64,000 nt of DNA from Rhynchonema sp. JSB1_4 (Eukaryota > Nematoda > Chromadorea > Monhysterida > Xyalidae), in assembly GCA_030248065.1 (NCBI GenBank), contig JASAMV010001438.1:49928-113927 (forward strand). Reading direction: 5' to 3'. A program made the translations under genes and the position numbers. Shown here one piece after another: positions 48,392 to 62,569 of the stretch (position 1 is its first letter; every line of letters begins with the position of its first letter). Below the pieces are notes generated by a model. That model was given only the letters and a program-made list of their open reading frames with translations. It had not been told where the DNA came from and ran no database searches.

Positions 48392-49977
48392 CGCGCACAA
48401 TGATTATTTGATTCGTCTGTGAAAATTGTCTGAAAAGTTGCGCACGCAGATCTTTCTCTGGAATGTGCTTTCCTCCTGTCACATGGCCATCTGGTGCACT
48501 TGCACTGATGATTATCTGATGCGAAAACAGGTCGAAGCAGATACATAAGATCAGCAACTCAGAAAACCGATAAAATGCGGTTCATGACTAGCACTGGAAA
48601 TCAAGCAGTAAAGTTAGGTTACCAAACAGTAAACTGATGACACACTTGGTGCAGCTCGCCTGCCCAAACCCCCTGGGTGTACATACCTGCCAATGTGCAC
48701 ATTTTAGTTTGTTGCTTGGATACCAGTACGAAAACAAGCGCATGACGCATCCGTACAGGGCAAGTACCAAATTGCACAAAGTACGCGTGTTTGTGGGCCA
48801 CCACCATAGTGTTGTTTAGAGTAGAGACCAACTCTGTGGATGCAGGCGAAACTGGGTTTCGAGCCGGTACTCAAGCAACTACAATGAAGTCCTGGGGTGC
48901 ACAACACAAAACCATGGTACCTACTTGTGGAATATGGCATGCCATTGGAGAGCACGGACCAAGGTATGATGACTGCAAAAGCATTCAGCACACCTGTGTC
49001 TTGTCCGTCAGCTGTTTTGTTGAACAATGTTGCCAAAATTAGTTGACAGCTGCGTGTGTTTTTCGAAACAATCATGCATATTTATGAAGCATTAGCGTTC
49101 TGGTCAGAAGACTTGACAAACAATTAGCAGAACGTGAACAGTGCACGTTGAAAAATATTATACCTTGGTAGGAAATGAATTTTTGTTCAATTTTCCGCCA
49201 GACTGAAAACACATGTGAAATATCAGCATGTTAGTGTTAGGGAAACTGTAGAAAACCTTGGTTGAGTGATAGTAGGAATGCGACCACTCAGTCTGCAATC
49301 AAAAGGCTGGTTTTGCATGACGACACTACGAAAGTTGTTATGCGGTTTCTCTCCATGTGAAGGTACTTCGCTTCTGCCCAGGCAGGCGCGATTTTAATTT
49401 TCATTCAAACTTCTCGCTGCCAAAAATGTATAATTTCACACAAGCGTGCTTGCATGCAAGTAAAAACTCGTTTTTTCGTAAAACCTATAGTAGCACCTGT
49501 CGAAAAGGTCAAACTGTAAGAAGTCTCATTATGAAAAACTGCACGGATTATTTTACTGGTTTACTCACCTTTTTATACACTGCTCAGCGGAACAAAAATA
49601 CAATCACAGCATCTATAATACAAACAACGAAGAACAAAAACACAAAATAAGTGTGGCATATTGGGTGGAAGGAAACGTGAAAACCTCGTAATGTTGATAA
49701 AGGTATAATAGCAAACAATAACATGTGCACCAGTAGTAACAGGTATAAGATCAAACTTGCAACGAATATATTACAGAGATGTGTGGAACCAAATTGAAAT
49801 AAAAAACATCGAAGAATGCTGCAAATGACAGATCTAATTGCTGTATACCTGCCAACAGGAAGCGACAAAATGTTTCGCAACCTGCATTTATGTGTCTGTT
49901 AGTTTGTTATAGCCTTAGTTCGAGTATGGTAAAGAACAACCAAAGAATTCAAAGCCAAACCAATCATCAAGATCAAA
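48392..49977. other. Intergenic, no gene seen
   Basis: Separates the start of the tetraspanin gene from the 3' end of NCKAP1/HEM; both read on the minus strand. A hydrophobic minus frame at 49584-49880 is AT-rich filler without exon borders. It should contain the tetraspanin promoter and the NCKAP1 3' untranslated region. Confidence 0.45.
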
Positions 49978-52900
49978 TCATGACTGTGCGGGCACAATAT
50001 ATTGTTCCTGTTTGTAACAGTAATGATAGGATGACCTCAGCAGAATGTAGGGGAAGCAAGATTCGAGCAAGTCAACGGATAACCACGGAGAATCATCCAC
50101 GATCTGGAAAAGAAAACAAAAATGAAGCTGTTCGAAAACAGGAAGGTGAAAAATATCTAACCTGCTCAAGCAGTAGATAGACGGATTCTTTATTCTTGGC
50201 AGCGTCGTGATCAGAATCGTGATTCAATCGCAACAGCGAACTTGAGGCGAGCTGAAACGCGAAAGTGTGCGGATCATACACTTTTATTGACGTTTGATAT
50301 GTCGCAGTGTTTGTTTTGCAGCAACAGGTGGTGGCCAAAATAATTCATTATGTGGGACTCAAACAAATATCGAAGCAACGTTGCCAGCTGGTACACTCGC
50401 ACTGACGATGACCTGGTGCACCGGTCTGGAAATACGAACCGAAACGGGCAACACCGAAAAGCACACCCATACTGCACACCCTGAAATCACTCAGACTCGA
50501 AATCTATATCGTATAAAACAAATATCGGACCAACCGCCAAGAATTCCTTCATTCTGTCCATCACATCGCCGCGTGCGTGCAGCGTGAACACAGCACCAGC
50601 CATGTGGTTGACCGCTGATGAGATACAGTGAGAGTTGTTGAGATGTGCTGCAATGTTGGGAGACTATTATTGTGACGTAAACAGACATCATGCCAAATCT
50701 GTGTGTTGCACAACTATCGTTTTCAGAGAACGGCCCGTTGTCTCGGTCGAATTTTGGCGTTGGACACCAAAAAGAGCATCATCGGATTGAGGGTTTAGGT
50801 ATAGCTCTTGCAACATGTCACCGCATATCAGTTTGGAAAAAATCTTAAAGGTGGAATTGTACTTGGTCGCGCGGTCACCGCTGACAAAATATAAATGTGC
50901 TCCTCTGTAACACAATGATGTGCAATCAAAAACAAAGTAGTCGCTTGGCTATGTGGGGACATTGGTTATCTCAGCAGGCACTTTATTTTGCCTTGTCAAT
51001 CAATGTGACCGAAATCAAAAATGTTCGCACGCGACCACGTATAATACCATCTTTAGACAGCCTTTGATCAGCGGCAAAAACACCAGTGTGCCGCTCAAAA
51101 ATGCTTCGTGAACTTGATTAGTGGAAATTTCGATACAATTTTGAGTTCAAGATCAAATCACGGCCAAAAACAAAAAAAAACAAAAAAAACGAACAAAAAC
51201 CGTGAAAACCGACCCCCCAGAGTGGCCTTGAAGAACGAAGCCTCGGACTGAGCGAGCTTCGGCAGTGAAACCGCGATAAACACCATAAGTAGACAGCAGA
51301 TGTGGTAGTCCTCCTCGGAGACGGCGTCGTCTGTGAAACGTTTCAGTGTTACCGGTGAATATTGAGTCACATTTGAAAAAAAACGAAAAAATTTCCAGCA
51401 AACAACCGAAATTTCCCTTCATCGATCTGATATTGATATCGATCACGTGTGACACAGCAAGTACAGCATCATAACCGGGACAAAGTAAAATGGACACAAT
51501 TATAAGCGACCACATTTCAGCGGATAACGGGCACCTGCCCAAATCGCAACAAATAGGCGTGATAGCAAAAGTATGGCCGCATATTTTGTCACACTTCAGA
51601 ACAAGGAACTAGCATGAACGTTGCGATCATGGAAAACGTCAACACGAAGAAATTAACGAAGCGTTTAGGTTGTGCTATGCCAAATTATGAACCTTCAATC
51701 AAGTATATTATAGAGGATCGAATAAAAACAATAAAGGTTGCTGAAATGAACCAACTTTGCATTTGCGCACGTATAGCGCTGACCAGCGATGCATCCACGG
51801 CACACGGCACTCCAGCGGCTGCACAAGTCTCGTAGGCTTCCTGAAAGGTTAAAAAGAACTGCACATCTGCCTTGCCTGTTCGGGCACAAAGTTCGACGAG
51901 TAGTTGTAAAGAAGGAAAAACAACACCAAAATTTTGTTGCATAGCTAATGGCTACTTAGTTAGTTACATGACTGAGCTGATTAGAAAGGCGGAACACATT
52001 AGCACGAATACACACGAACGCACGAATACGCACAAAATGGGCTAATTGTCTGGGGTCGCCATCGCAGCCAGACCAAGGCAGCATTGAATGAGCACGACGA
52101 AATACTGTACCTGACATTGACGACCAGTGTTGCCGATGTGCGTTGACCCCATGAGTATAGGCCCATGTTTCTCACAACGTCATGTAAATAGCAAATGACA
52201 TCCTTTCTCTAATACTCGTGTGCCAAAAACAAAAAATAAGTGACGATAATCAGTCAAACCATCAAATAAAAACAACACAGAACCTCTAAGGCAGAAACAC
52301 AAGGTCTGGATTAACTAGACGGAAATTGTAAGCCAAGAAATGGCTCTCGAATTTGATGCCGCCACGCCCAAACATGCAAACTAATCTCACAGTTAGATAC
52401 AACCAGAAACAAAGGAGAACATAGTAGCATTCATGTGTATTAGCTGGCAGTCATTACATTAGATATCAGCTTCAAAAACATCATTCTAAGAGTTGATTGA
52501 GTCTAAAGAGCACCATTCACATGAAACAGACCTCCCACGTGGACAGAGACGACTGGAAGCAGTGATGATCAGCAAAATAAAAAAGTGGAAATTAATAAAC
52601 CGAAAGAGAAAATTAAATTACACATACCAATTGTTCCGGATGATCATCCGGGAAGTTCTTGTGGAAGTCTTCGATACTCGACAGTAGAAATGGCACACGA
52701 TTGTGCATTACCTGAAACACAGTACGTGATCGTTGCCGTTGGTGTTTTATCGATATCGTTTTATAAAATGTAGTAACCATTCAGTCACAGACAACACAAA
52801 TTGCTGCACTGTCTTGTTTTTTCTGTTTTGTTTTGTGTTCAAAAGAAAGCCGCATACCGAATCGTTCGCAATTGATGATCCAGGTCATCACAGAATGAAG

Positions 52901-55900
52901 CATCAACACCACGAGAAGACCACAATAAATTATCCAATTTGTTGCTGTCAACACATTGAATTCCAAACCTGAGCCCCAGACCACAATAACAAGAACCAAT
53001 CAAACAACGAGAACTCACATCGTGCAACGCTTTCTGCAGAATGCATTTGAATGCCAATATTTCGCCAATGATGGTCACTCGTTGCAGCAGATTGTCAACG
53101 ACGTCCAGATTCTTTCGCGACGAATCTGACAGAACAATCAATTCATCGTTTTTATTTACAATTCATTAAAAAACCCCGAAAATAAAACTTTATACCTGAC
53201 AATTGTTTGAACAACTCTCGCATACGTTCGGGCTTGTCGAAATTGCTGCGTATTGCGCGCAACACCTCCTTGTTGTGTTGCACAAGTTTCTGAGAGTGAA
53301 ATGAAAGACAATTGAAACAGAATGGTAAAAAGGCAAAACTGCGGAATTCGCAATTCTTCATCAGTTGTGGTTTTTTGTTTCATGTTTCTGCTCTCTCGTT
53401 TTCACACGCAGGTACAAAATCTGACCAGATGCTTACCAACCATATCAACAGAAAAAATCGAAAAATAAAAGCACTGATGCAAATATCGAACCTTCAATTC
53501 ACTAATCTGACTAGCAACATGCCAGATCAATCGTTCACACAAGAATTTCACGCCGTACGCACCCAGCAGCTCGGATAAGGCTCGCAGTTCTAGAAAATAG
53601 AGATTCATGGGTATTTGAGCGAATAAAACACTGACTGTGAACGAGAAACGCAGTGATTCTGCCAGAGTAGAATAGCAGCCAGCCAGCATAAAAATGTTTC
53701 ATCTTCGAACGACGAAGGCAAGGCCGGCGTCAATCACCTAACAATCAGCTTCGTTACAGACACACAGCACAACCATACAACACGACCAACCCTGTGCATC
53801 GGTGTATTCCTGCGCATTGAACGCCACACTGGCTGGCCCACCGCCCTGTTCGACTGCGTTGGCGTTGTTGATGAACGAACGAAGGAATGGCGTGTACAGT
53901 ATCTGACTGGTGCTCACGCGACGCAGTAGCACTTCCAGGTACCTAAATGAATAAATTGTGTTTTTCATGTTCATCACATTTGTTTCTGCTGTTATTTGCT
54001 ACTTTTTAGTGTCGTTGACCGTTCGCAAACACGATGAACATTGCAAAACTTATTGATATCACTTTATGTTGGAATATGCAAGTCTGAGTGAGACTGAACA
54101 ATGTTTCGCTCCAGGCAGATAGGACAGCTGCATTATTTGGCAAACAATGGATTCATGAGATCATCGTGACATAAAAATTAAAAATTCATTAACTCAATAT
54201 AACAATTAATAAATAAATAAGCTCATCAAGATCATCTAAAAACACCGCCAGGTCAAAAGTCAAAATCAGAGAACTGGCATCATTGAGAACAAAGTCAACT
54301 GCAGAAAATCAAACATAGTCCACCCACCATCTGGTATACAACGTTGTGACCGTTTCTTCACCATGACAGTCCTGCGGATGTGTTTGTTGCAACAACACAT
54401 TGTTGAATATGCGTGCGATGTCAATGTTCACTGAAAGAAGCACAGGTTCTTCTATAAAATCTGACTGATTTTTACAAGCGAACTAACTTCTCTAATTCCT
54501 CATGACAAAAACCCACCACAGCTGGATTCAAGGGAAACACGATCTTGGCTTGTTCTTGAGAATTTCAGAATGATTGCGAGAACAGTACCGTCGTTAACAG
54601 ATAGCCAGCAAACAACGTTTACGCTGGTCGAAATCAGAATTGTGAGCAAGAAACCTAAACATTATCCTAGACTGGACCCAAACACCCAGCCAAAAACGGT
54701 GGTGAGTATGGGGAGAAACGATCCGTCTGTTGGTGGTCTTTTTGTGACCATGTCACCAACTGGTGTATCGGTTAGCCCAGACTATTGTGACCTGATGCAC
54801 CAGCATTCCGTGATACCAGTCAGATCGAAACTGACAACCAAAGAACATTCCAGAACACAACCATGATTTTCCACCGACTGCAGCACATTCATGTACGCAC
54901 GCACACTGCTCAGCAGCTCGGATGGTTTGGCGATTTCATGTTTGTCCTGGTTGTACATTGTCATCGCGACCAGCGACCTAAAGAAATGAAAATAAACTGA
55001 AAACTCGCTAAGATTGTTCGATGATAAAGACAACGCAACTGGTTCACGTGTTTCGGTTTTCAAATGGCGCGGCAACATGAAAACTCAAAATTGCGCACTG
55101 CCACAAAGATAGCTTCTCTGCAACTACATACTTATGGGGTGACCCACTTATGGTGCGAAATGCCTTCGGGTTTTCCGATTGAAGACAAGCGGTATCGCCG
55201 CAAAAATTTAAAAAATGAAACCCACTTATTGAATCTATTCTCCAAGTGTTGCGTGAGATACTCCCTGGGCGCAAACGTGTGCTCCCAGACAACTATTTGT
55301 GGCTGGCTGTTGATGGAGAAACACAGCTCGGTGACCGCGTAGTGCAGTTTGTCGAGCCTGCAACGTGCAATCAAGGTAAATTCACCAAGCGCATTCAGGA
55401 GTATAGGAGTACGAGCATTCCAAAGCAGACCCACATTGTCATATCTTCTCTCGACTTTCGATAGCTCTCATCACCAGGCATGTGCACCTCAACCCCGGCT
55501 GTGGCACTGCTGGCCGCATTGCCTTTACGATCCATCGTGCCTGACATCACAAGGAACGCAAATATCAATTTCCGGTATAAAACTTGGAGATCGTATCCGG
55601 TCTTGGTCGCGTGATTTGCTTATGTTAAGCATCATAGTTCGAGATTTACTGATGTCGAAATCGCTCGACCGTAGTAACATTGACACGATAGACCCGGACC
55701 GATGCAATTGACCCCATGACTATCAAGTTGGTGACCGGTCCTATTCTTCCTAACTGCATTTGTCACGAACAGAACAACGAAAATGTAATTACCACCTCCT
55801 TTCGCCGGTTTCTGCTGCATGCGACGTTTGACCAGCGTTTCGTCAATCAAACGAGCCACGTATTTGGGTAATAGCTACAAAGGTGAAGCAAGGCATTCAT

Positions 55901-58900
55901 AATATCATTTTGATGCCAGATAATTAGGATACAAATAAATTATGCAAATATCAAACCTTGTCCGAGAGTTGACAATGTTGATCACAAATATTGGTGATGA
56001 TGTTCTTCGCTTCTTTCGCCATTTCCTCCAAGAACATATTGCAGAGCGACAATGACTTCTCACCAACGTGGATTCTCTGTAGTGCGAGTTAAAGGGATGT
56101 AGTTTTGGGCCAAAGACGATTGCTGATTGGCTACGCTGGAAAATCTGGAGGTCATGTGAACACAAAACTTGTACATCGAAAAACGATAGAACAACTGCGC
56201 GCAAAATGAGAGCGAAGTTTCACGCGAGATAAACTCGAGATCCCGAAGTGCCATTTGAATGCTCAACGCAGTCCCTCACCACCTGTAAGCGCAAGTCAAC
56301 CAAAAAAACGAACTACCAGAAAATTTCAAACCTCCTCGGGACACAGTTCATGTAGACAATTCATAAAATGCGCGCAAATCTGCGGGAACGCCAGCACGTA
56401 ACGAGTTTGCGATGGGAATTCCAGGCAGGACTGGAACTGCGATTCGAGCTGCTTGGTGTAGAAGCTACAATTTGGAGAAATTTTTAGGCCCACACTCGGT
56501 TTTCACAATTGAAGAACAAAACAATACCTACAAGAAACAAAATTAAAGCAATTTAACTTAGACCACGCTACAAACGTGCAAAAACCGACCAATAAACGGA
56601 CAGATCCGACGTTTCTCGAGTGATTTCGTCCAAATAATCAATCATTTTCAAGTGGAACACAGTGGCATTCAGTGCATGAGCCAGTTTTCGATTGTCTTTC
56701 AGTGACAGTGGGGTGCGCACAACGCTGGTGTAAGCCTGAATAAGGAAGGATATACCATTTGAATTTTTGAGGCGCATCTAGAATTCTTGATCACTTCGAA
56801 CGAGGCGAAAGTTGAAAATTTATTTCGGCGTTTTGTTCGCGGAGTATCTTGTCGGTCCGAACGTTCTGCGCTAAACAGATGAGCAAAGACACGTTCGCAA
56901 CCGTCAATATCCATTCAGTCAAGCCAATAAAAGCATAAAAATCGACAACAGAACGGAGGGAAGAAAGAGCCACAAAATGAACCAGAAATAGAAAAATTCA
57001 ATATGTAACCACAATGCGGGACATAAATTGGCACAAAAGCACAACATTTCAAAGAGAGTACCGACCTGTAATCGGCACCAGTCGAGTCGCAGGGCTCGAA
57101 AATCCAATGGCTCGGGCTGGTCTGAAACAAGGTAATTGTATTTCAATCAGTACTTGGAAGAAGATAAATTGACTCAAAAGATCCAGAGACCAGAAACGAC
57201 TACCATTCACAACCAAAACCAAGCCTTAAAGGGGGCGCGACATTATTATTTTTCACGATACACCGCCTGATTTTATGTCAGAAATTGAAAGACGGCATCC
57301 GAAGGAACATGTCTTACAAAGACAACATCATTGACCCGCGCTGTTTTCCGCATGAAAATCACCCCCGAACGTCGAATGTCATGAACAAAAGTCAGTTTGC
57401 TGTAGTCGCTCGGCCGCTTGAAGATTAGGCATCGAGCTCAAAAAATTATGATATGGACTCGGCGCTTATGTAATATTTGCGAAACATTTCAGCTGCCACA
57501 AAAATTGCAACGTCGACAGGTGCTTGGAGCTGGTTGCCGGAAAAATGTTTCGCAGATATTACATAAGCACCGAGTCCATATCATAATTTTTTGAGCTCGA
57601 TGCCTGATTTTCAAGCAGCCGAGCTACTACAGCAAACTGACTTTTGTTCCTGACATTCGATGTTCGGGGGTGATTTTCATGCTGAAAACAGCGCGGGTTA
57701 ATGTTGTTGTCTTTGTAAGACATGTTCCTTCGGATGTGGTCTTTCAATTTCTGACATAAAATCAGGCGGTGCATCGTGAAAAATAATGATGTCGCTGCCC
57801 CTTTAATATTTTTAGTAATCTTGTGTAATAAAGGGCTCAGCCAGACAGATCCGAAACCCGAAATACCGTAAAAACCTAAATAATGACAGTAAATTGTTCA
57901 CGTCAACTACAAGTGGCAAAACCGAAACATTTTCGATTATCATGCTTTGTGTTTCGGTTTTTTTTTTCAAAACCCGAAACATGGGCATAGAAAAAATCAC
58001 ATTTCGGGTTTCGGGTCCACCTGGTGGAGCTTTAACGTTACAACATTTTAAATTTTTGCACCAACTCAACGATTCCACACCAAGATCGGCGATCGTGTTG
58101 CAAATGGACGACAAAATGATGGATTCGTCTTCGGGAACATTCTGCAGTTGTTGAACGAGGTCGTTGATCAGAATTGCATCGTAACCGGACAGGTATTGGA
58201 CGTAGTAGCTGCAAAAGTTGGGTTACATTCTTTAGCTGATGATAACAGAAGGGCTGTTTGTCATTGAATTGAAATAACTCGAAAGAAATTAAGCACGGAA
58301 GGTAAATTTAGGGATTTTGGCGCAGCGGCCAACGGATATTACCGTTGAATCACTTGAACGTATTTGAAGACCAGACAGCGCAGCTCTTCCATTCTGAATA
58401 GCAGTTCGGGAAGATGCCTGAAACACAACTTCAAATCTACTTGTACTAATGGTTTTTTTCTAGTGTATTTAGTTGTTGGTTTTTTATTGTTAGCTAGTCT
58501 GAAAACTGTCAAACAGCGAAGCGAATTGCGAAAGAAAAACGTTCTGTCTCCATCGCCTAGTGAACAAATCAGGTTCGGAGCAACAATTTGGTAAAAAACA
58601 CGGACGCTGAAACAAATCAAACAACAAACAAGGCGAAAAATGTTACTCCACAACTGTGTAAAGAGGTGATATGTCTCGATAAATAATCATCATAACGCAA
58701 CACTGGCAAAAAAGCAAAGGATAAAAATCAAGATCAAGCCGTAAAACCTGTCAATCATATCTTCAGCACCCCTGCTAAACTTCGATGCCTGTTTGGAAGG
58801 CCAGCATTCGATGTGTCGCAGCAGCCAAACCACCTCATCTCGAGCGAATGAAAGAGCCATGAACACGAACAGTGCCTGCAGTTCAAGGCTGGTCTTTTCT

Positions 58901-61900
58901 TGAACTTTATGCAGAGTCAAGCAAATCTGAGCAGAATTCACATTGGAAATTCCAACTTAACTTTTTTAGATCGTTAGTGATAGCGCACAGTTTGCGAAAC
59001 AATGTTTCACTGTGTGCGAATAAGAAACATTACGAAGCGCTACGTTTCGTTGATTATCAACCGCAAAATGTTGTCAACAAAACCCGCAGAAAAAAAAACA
59101 ATCAAACAACCAAATAACCTTTGGGCCAAGCAGGCCGGGTTGATCTGCTAGCACCAGACACAACTCTTGCAGCGCCGTCCGCAGATACTTGCGTCGGTCA
59201 CGATGGATTAGACCACTAAAATTGTCCGTTTATCTCCTTGAATGCCTTGTGTCAAAAAAACTATCAAAACACCAACGCTTGTTGAACGGCAGTGGTATAG
59301 AACTCCTTCAATTCCGACACGCGCTTGCTGTGGCCCTTCATCTGATCGAAAAATGTTTGCATGTATTGGTGGATCATCAACGTTTCGTCTCTGGAATTGG
59401 GTGTAACATGTTTGTAACATCTCTGCGTCCAACGTAATTGTTTCACGTAGACAGTGATCACATCGAAAGCCAAACTCGCACACCACCCAACGTGAAAAAA
59501 ACAAATTGTGAACAAGACGAGTACGTACCTGAACAATCGAACAGCCAAACAGCCCTCGAGCGCGGTCTGCCACATTTTCGCAAACACGGGCTGGCCGAGC
59601 ATCTGATGGCACACCGACAGTCCCACTGCAAATATATTTTGGGATTTTTTAACCGGATCAAAAATTACAACGGTATTTAAAAAAACGTACGAATAATCCA
59701 GCGTTCAATGGCGTCAAGCGACAGGTACTCGCACGGCAGCTGCAAAAATTTGTGGCTGGTCAGAAAACAAATAAACGGCTGGTCAAATTCAAATTTGACT
59801 AGCCGTTCTGTCCAGTTCAGGGTATACTTGCGTATTTTTCCGCAAAATATATTTTTGGAAAAAAACGTTTTTTTCGGAAAAATACCGTTTTTTTCAAATA
59901 TTTTTCCAGTACTTAAGGATACCCATGGTCCAAAAACGCCCATTTTGGAGAAGATTTTGTCAGGAAATGGCCTGAAACACGCTAAAATGCACTCGGAGAT
60001 TAGAAAGTGCTCATTTTGAACTGTTTAGTACCGATTTACATTGGTTTTGACAACATCCTCTCGCAACCTTGGAAAATATCTCGGAAATTTTTGGAAAAAA
60101 CCGTTTTTTTTCCAAAAATTGCCACTTGGAAAAATTTCCGGAAAAATAAAAACGTATTTTTCCGGGCCTCGGAAAAAAACGTTTTTTTTCGGTTTTTTCC
60201 GAAAAAAAAAACGGTTTTTTTCCGGCCCGCAAGAATAGTGCAAGGATCTTTTAGATCAAGTTTACGAGCCATACACTTGTGTTTTTGTTACTCAGTCTCT
60301 TTTTGAAGTTTGGAAAAATTTTAAAAAATAATCCTGCTGGTCCGAATCGGTCTTGTCTTGGTCATGGGACTTTTTGCACTAAAGGCCGCGATATTTCGAG
60401 ACATATCTTTGCAGTCAGGCATGTCACGAATCGCGGAATATCACTGATACAAAAAAATTTCCGGCCAAGACAAGCCCAAACCGCACCGTCACCCGGTTTG
60501 ATTGAGGCCTAAACACGTTGTTAGTAACCGACCGTGTCAGTCTGTGCAACGTACAACAATTGCTGTGGGGCTGCGACCACACTCAACAGCTGGGCGGCAC
60601 GCATTTGATCGGCGGGAAGGTTGCGACGGGGATATACTGCAAATAACTGAGATATTTGATCGTCTATGATTAATTGTTTGTAAATAGGGGTAATAATGAG
60701 TTAGGTTCATATTTCTCTTTGCTGTTATTCTATGGAGTTGGAATGGAATGCTCGTCCTTGTTTGTGAGCAAGCAAAGCAAGTAAGAACAGTAACACTGAT
60801 AATATTGTTCAAACATCAACAGAACTGAAAACATCTCTTAGGGAATACTGTGACCCCTGTCGCAACGCAAGCAATGAACAAACACAACAGATTGTTTGTC
60901 GTTGGTGTTTCACAAACGCTGGATGTGCACATAAATACCGTACCTGTCGAGACACTGGACAACGCGGTGACAAGCAACCGATTATGGGGAATGAAATCTT
61001 CGGCCAATTTTCGTAGTGGCGATTCATAATCGATTATCATCTGACCCAAACGGGGAAACGACGGGTCACTGAAAGGAAAGGATGGGAAGATACGAAATTA
61101 GATGATGATTTTATTTGGGCGTTCTTGGGTCATCCTAAAAACAGTGTGCGTGCCTGGAGCTCAGTGTAGTGGCTGGGGGGGGGGATGGGGGGGGTTTCCC
61201 CCCCTAAGGAGTAGGTACCTTGCAACCACCCCTTGGGGGGGATGGGGGGGGAAGGGTAGGTACCTTGCAACCACCCCGGAGGGTACCTTGCAACCATCAA
61301 TTTATGGTTTTTATAGGCAAAAATGGGTGTTTTTCGACCTCAAAACCCCAAAAATCGCGCGCTCCGCGCGCAAACCTCCATATAATAGGTATTTTAGGCA
61401 AATTTTCGGCCAAAATGCAAAAAAGTACCAATTTTTTGGCCAAATTTGCAGTATAATGCATGCAAAAAACACCCTTTTTTCGGACCTCAGGGGTACCTTG
61501 CAACCTCCCGGAGGCTGGGTAGGGGGGTACCTTGCAACCATCTGGATCCATCCCCCCCCCAAGGGTACCTTGCAACCATCTGCCTGCCACTACACTGCTG
61601 GAGCTTATGGTGAAAACAGGTCGAAAGGATAAATAAAATACATAAAATAAAGGCAACAAAAATACATCGCCGAAAAATTCATGTCATGCAGTAAAAGGCA
61701 AAAGAGCGACGACCTATGGCCATGCTGCAGCTCATGCGCAACGTTGAACAGTCCCAGAACTGCTTTTCGATCCTCAACTCGCGACAACAAAATCATCAGC
61801 GAAATATAGTTGGCCACCAAGTTCAAGTACGAAGCGCACAGATCGTAGTTTAGCGTCTGAAATAAAGACAATTATTTTTATTTCATAAATATAAATTAAG

Positions 61901-62569
61901 AGAAAGCAGGAAACGAACAATGTCCAAATGTATTTGACACGCGTCCATTGTGGTCAACAATTCAGAAACGTGATCTTTGAGGTCAAGCAGATCAGCGAAT
62001 GTGTAATAATAGAGTGACAGGGATTTGATGATATCGCCGCGAATTTGGCCCACGAATTGGAGGGAGGCCTGAAACGGGATGCTGCCAAATTTATGAAATT
62101 CACTCAACAACCGACAAGTAAAATTAGATCTCCCTGTCCCTAATGTGACGTTGTTTTACAGCCTAGCCGACACATAATTTCACCAAGAGATTGCGAAAAA
62201 AAGTTGTAAAATAACGCAACACGAGCAGTAAAAACCCATACCCCAGTGTTTCGAATGTCGGTGATGGGGAATTTTCTGACGATGTTCTTCAAAGCTGGTT
62301 CCAAGGATCGCTCGGAAAGAAACGATGGCTTTGATTTTGAATCGCTGCACGCCTAAAAAAGAAGGAAGAATGTCACCCAGAAAAGCAAGACGTGGCTCTT
62401 TCCGAATGCTCGAGTTCGGGCTGGAGTGAAACCAATAAGATAAAATAAATCAACAACAAATACAAACTTTTTTGATGTTATAAATGCGTGTCAACATGCC
62501 AATCGTCCTGTCATTCAGAATAATCAATTTTTCAGCCAGCTTTTGTTGTCCGGGATTCATTTTCGACAT
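49978..62569 (-). CDS. NCKAP1: NCK-associated protein 1 (NAP1/HEM/KETTE), WAVE complex subunit
   Basis: A core subunit of the WAVE regulatory complex, which controls Arp2/3-driven actin assembly at the membrane under Rac. About 33 exons and 1,100-1,150 aa (human 1,128). Early exons: 62569-62468 ([20 protein letters not shown]), 62352-62242, 62068-61919, 61856-61714, 61068-60944, 60636-60533, 59739-59691, 59625-59529, 59390-59277, 59215-59119, 58875-58748, 58417-58343, 58208-58066 and 57121-57066. Later ones run through 56735-56590, 56464-56332, 56076-55957, 55357-55226 and 54977-54862 to the stop at 49978. Landmarks that match the family: [86 protein letters not shown] and [12 protein letters not shown]. 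The junction near 50600-50930 (a small exon) is unresolved. It looks intact. Confidence 0.95.
57230..57802. mobile_element. 573 bp piggyBac-like hairpin element
   Basis: TTAA flanks both ends (57226-57229 and 57803-57806). The element starts AGGGGGCGCGACATTATTAT and ends with a close reverse complement. The inverted repeat extends for about 240 bases on each side, leaving a short centre near 57500. TTAA duplications are the mark of piggyBac elements. No transposase. It lies in an NCKAP1 intron (58065-57122). Confidence 0.82.
57832..58032. mobile_element. Hairpin MITE with TAA duplication (family copy 2)
   Basis: The same family as 11755-12060. It starts AGGGCTCAGCCAGACAGATC, ends with GGGTCCACCTGGTGGAGCTT, has CGAAACCC arms and is flanked by TAA (57829-57831 and 58033-58035). 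It is shorter, through loss of part of the centre. It sits 30 bp from the piggyBac-like element in the same intron. Confidence 0.75.
59770..60240. repeat. AT-rich palindromic repeat cluster in an NCKAP1 intron
   Basis: Many GGAAAAAAACGTTTTTTTCC-like palindromes occur in two blocks (59835-59915 and 60060-60235). A 16-17 bp inverted repeat (ACGGCTGGTCAAATT/AATTTGACTAGCCGT) lies at 59773-59806. The A/T-run-plus-ACGT style resembles the arms of the hAT-like element at 23080-23599, so this may be a decayed relative. I cannot define its ends. Confidence 0.4.
61162..61597. mobile_element. 436 bp hAT-like MITE with 8 bp duplication
   Basis: CTGGAGCT flanks both ends (61154-61161 and 61598-61605). 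The terminal repeats are CAGTGTAGTGGC and its complement. Internal sequence has repeated GGGTACCTTGCAACCA units and G runs. The family also occurs at 62793-63639. It lies in the NCKAP1 intron 61713-61069. A 176-codon frame across it is not a gene. Confidence 0.88.

Noticed and set aside
49584..49880. 98-codon hydrophobic minus-strand frame that looks like a membrane protein
   Set aside because: The hydrophobicity reflects AT-rich DNA; there are no loops, motifs or splice sites as in the real tetraspanin next door.
61102..61632. 176-codon plus-strand frame, among the longest in the window
   Set aside because: It runs across the hAT-like element and its flanks; the content is G-run and GGGTACCTTGCAACCA repeats, not protein-like sequence.
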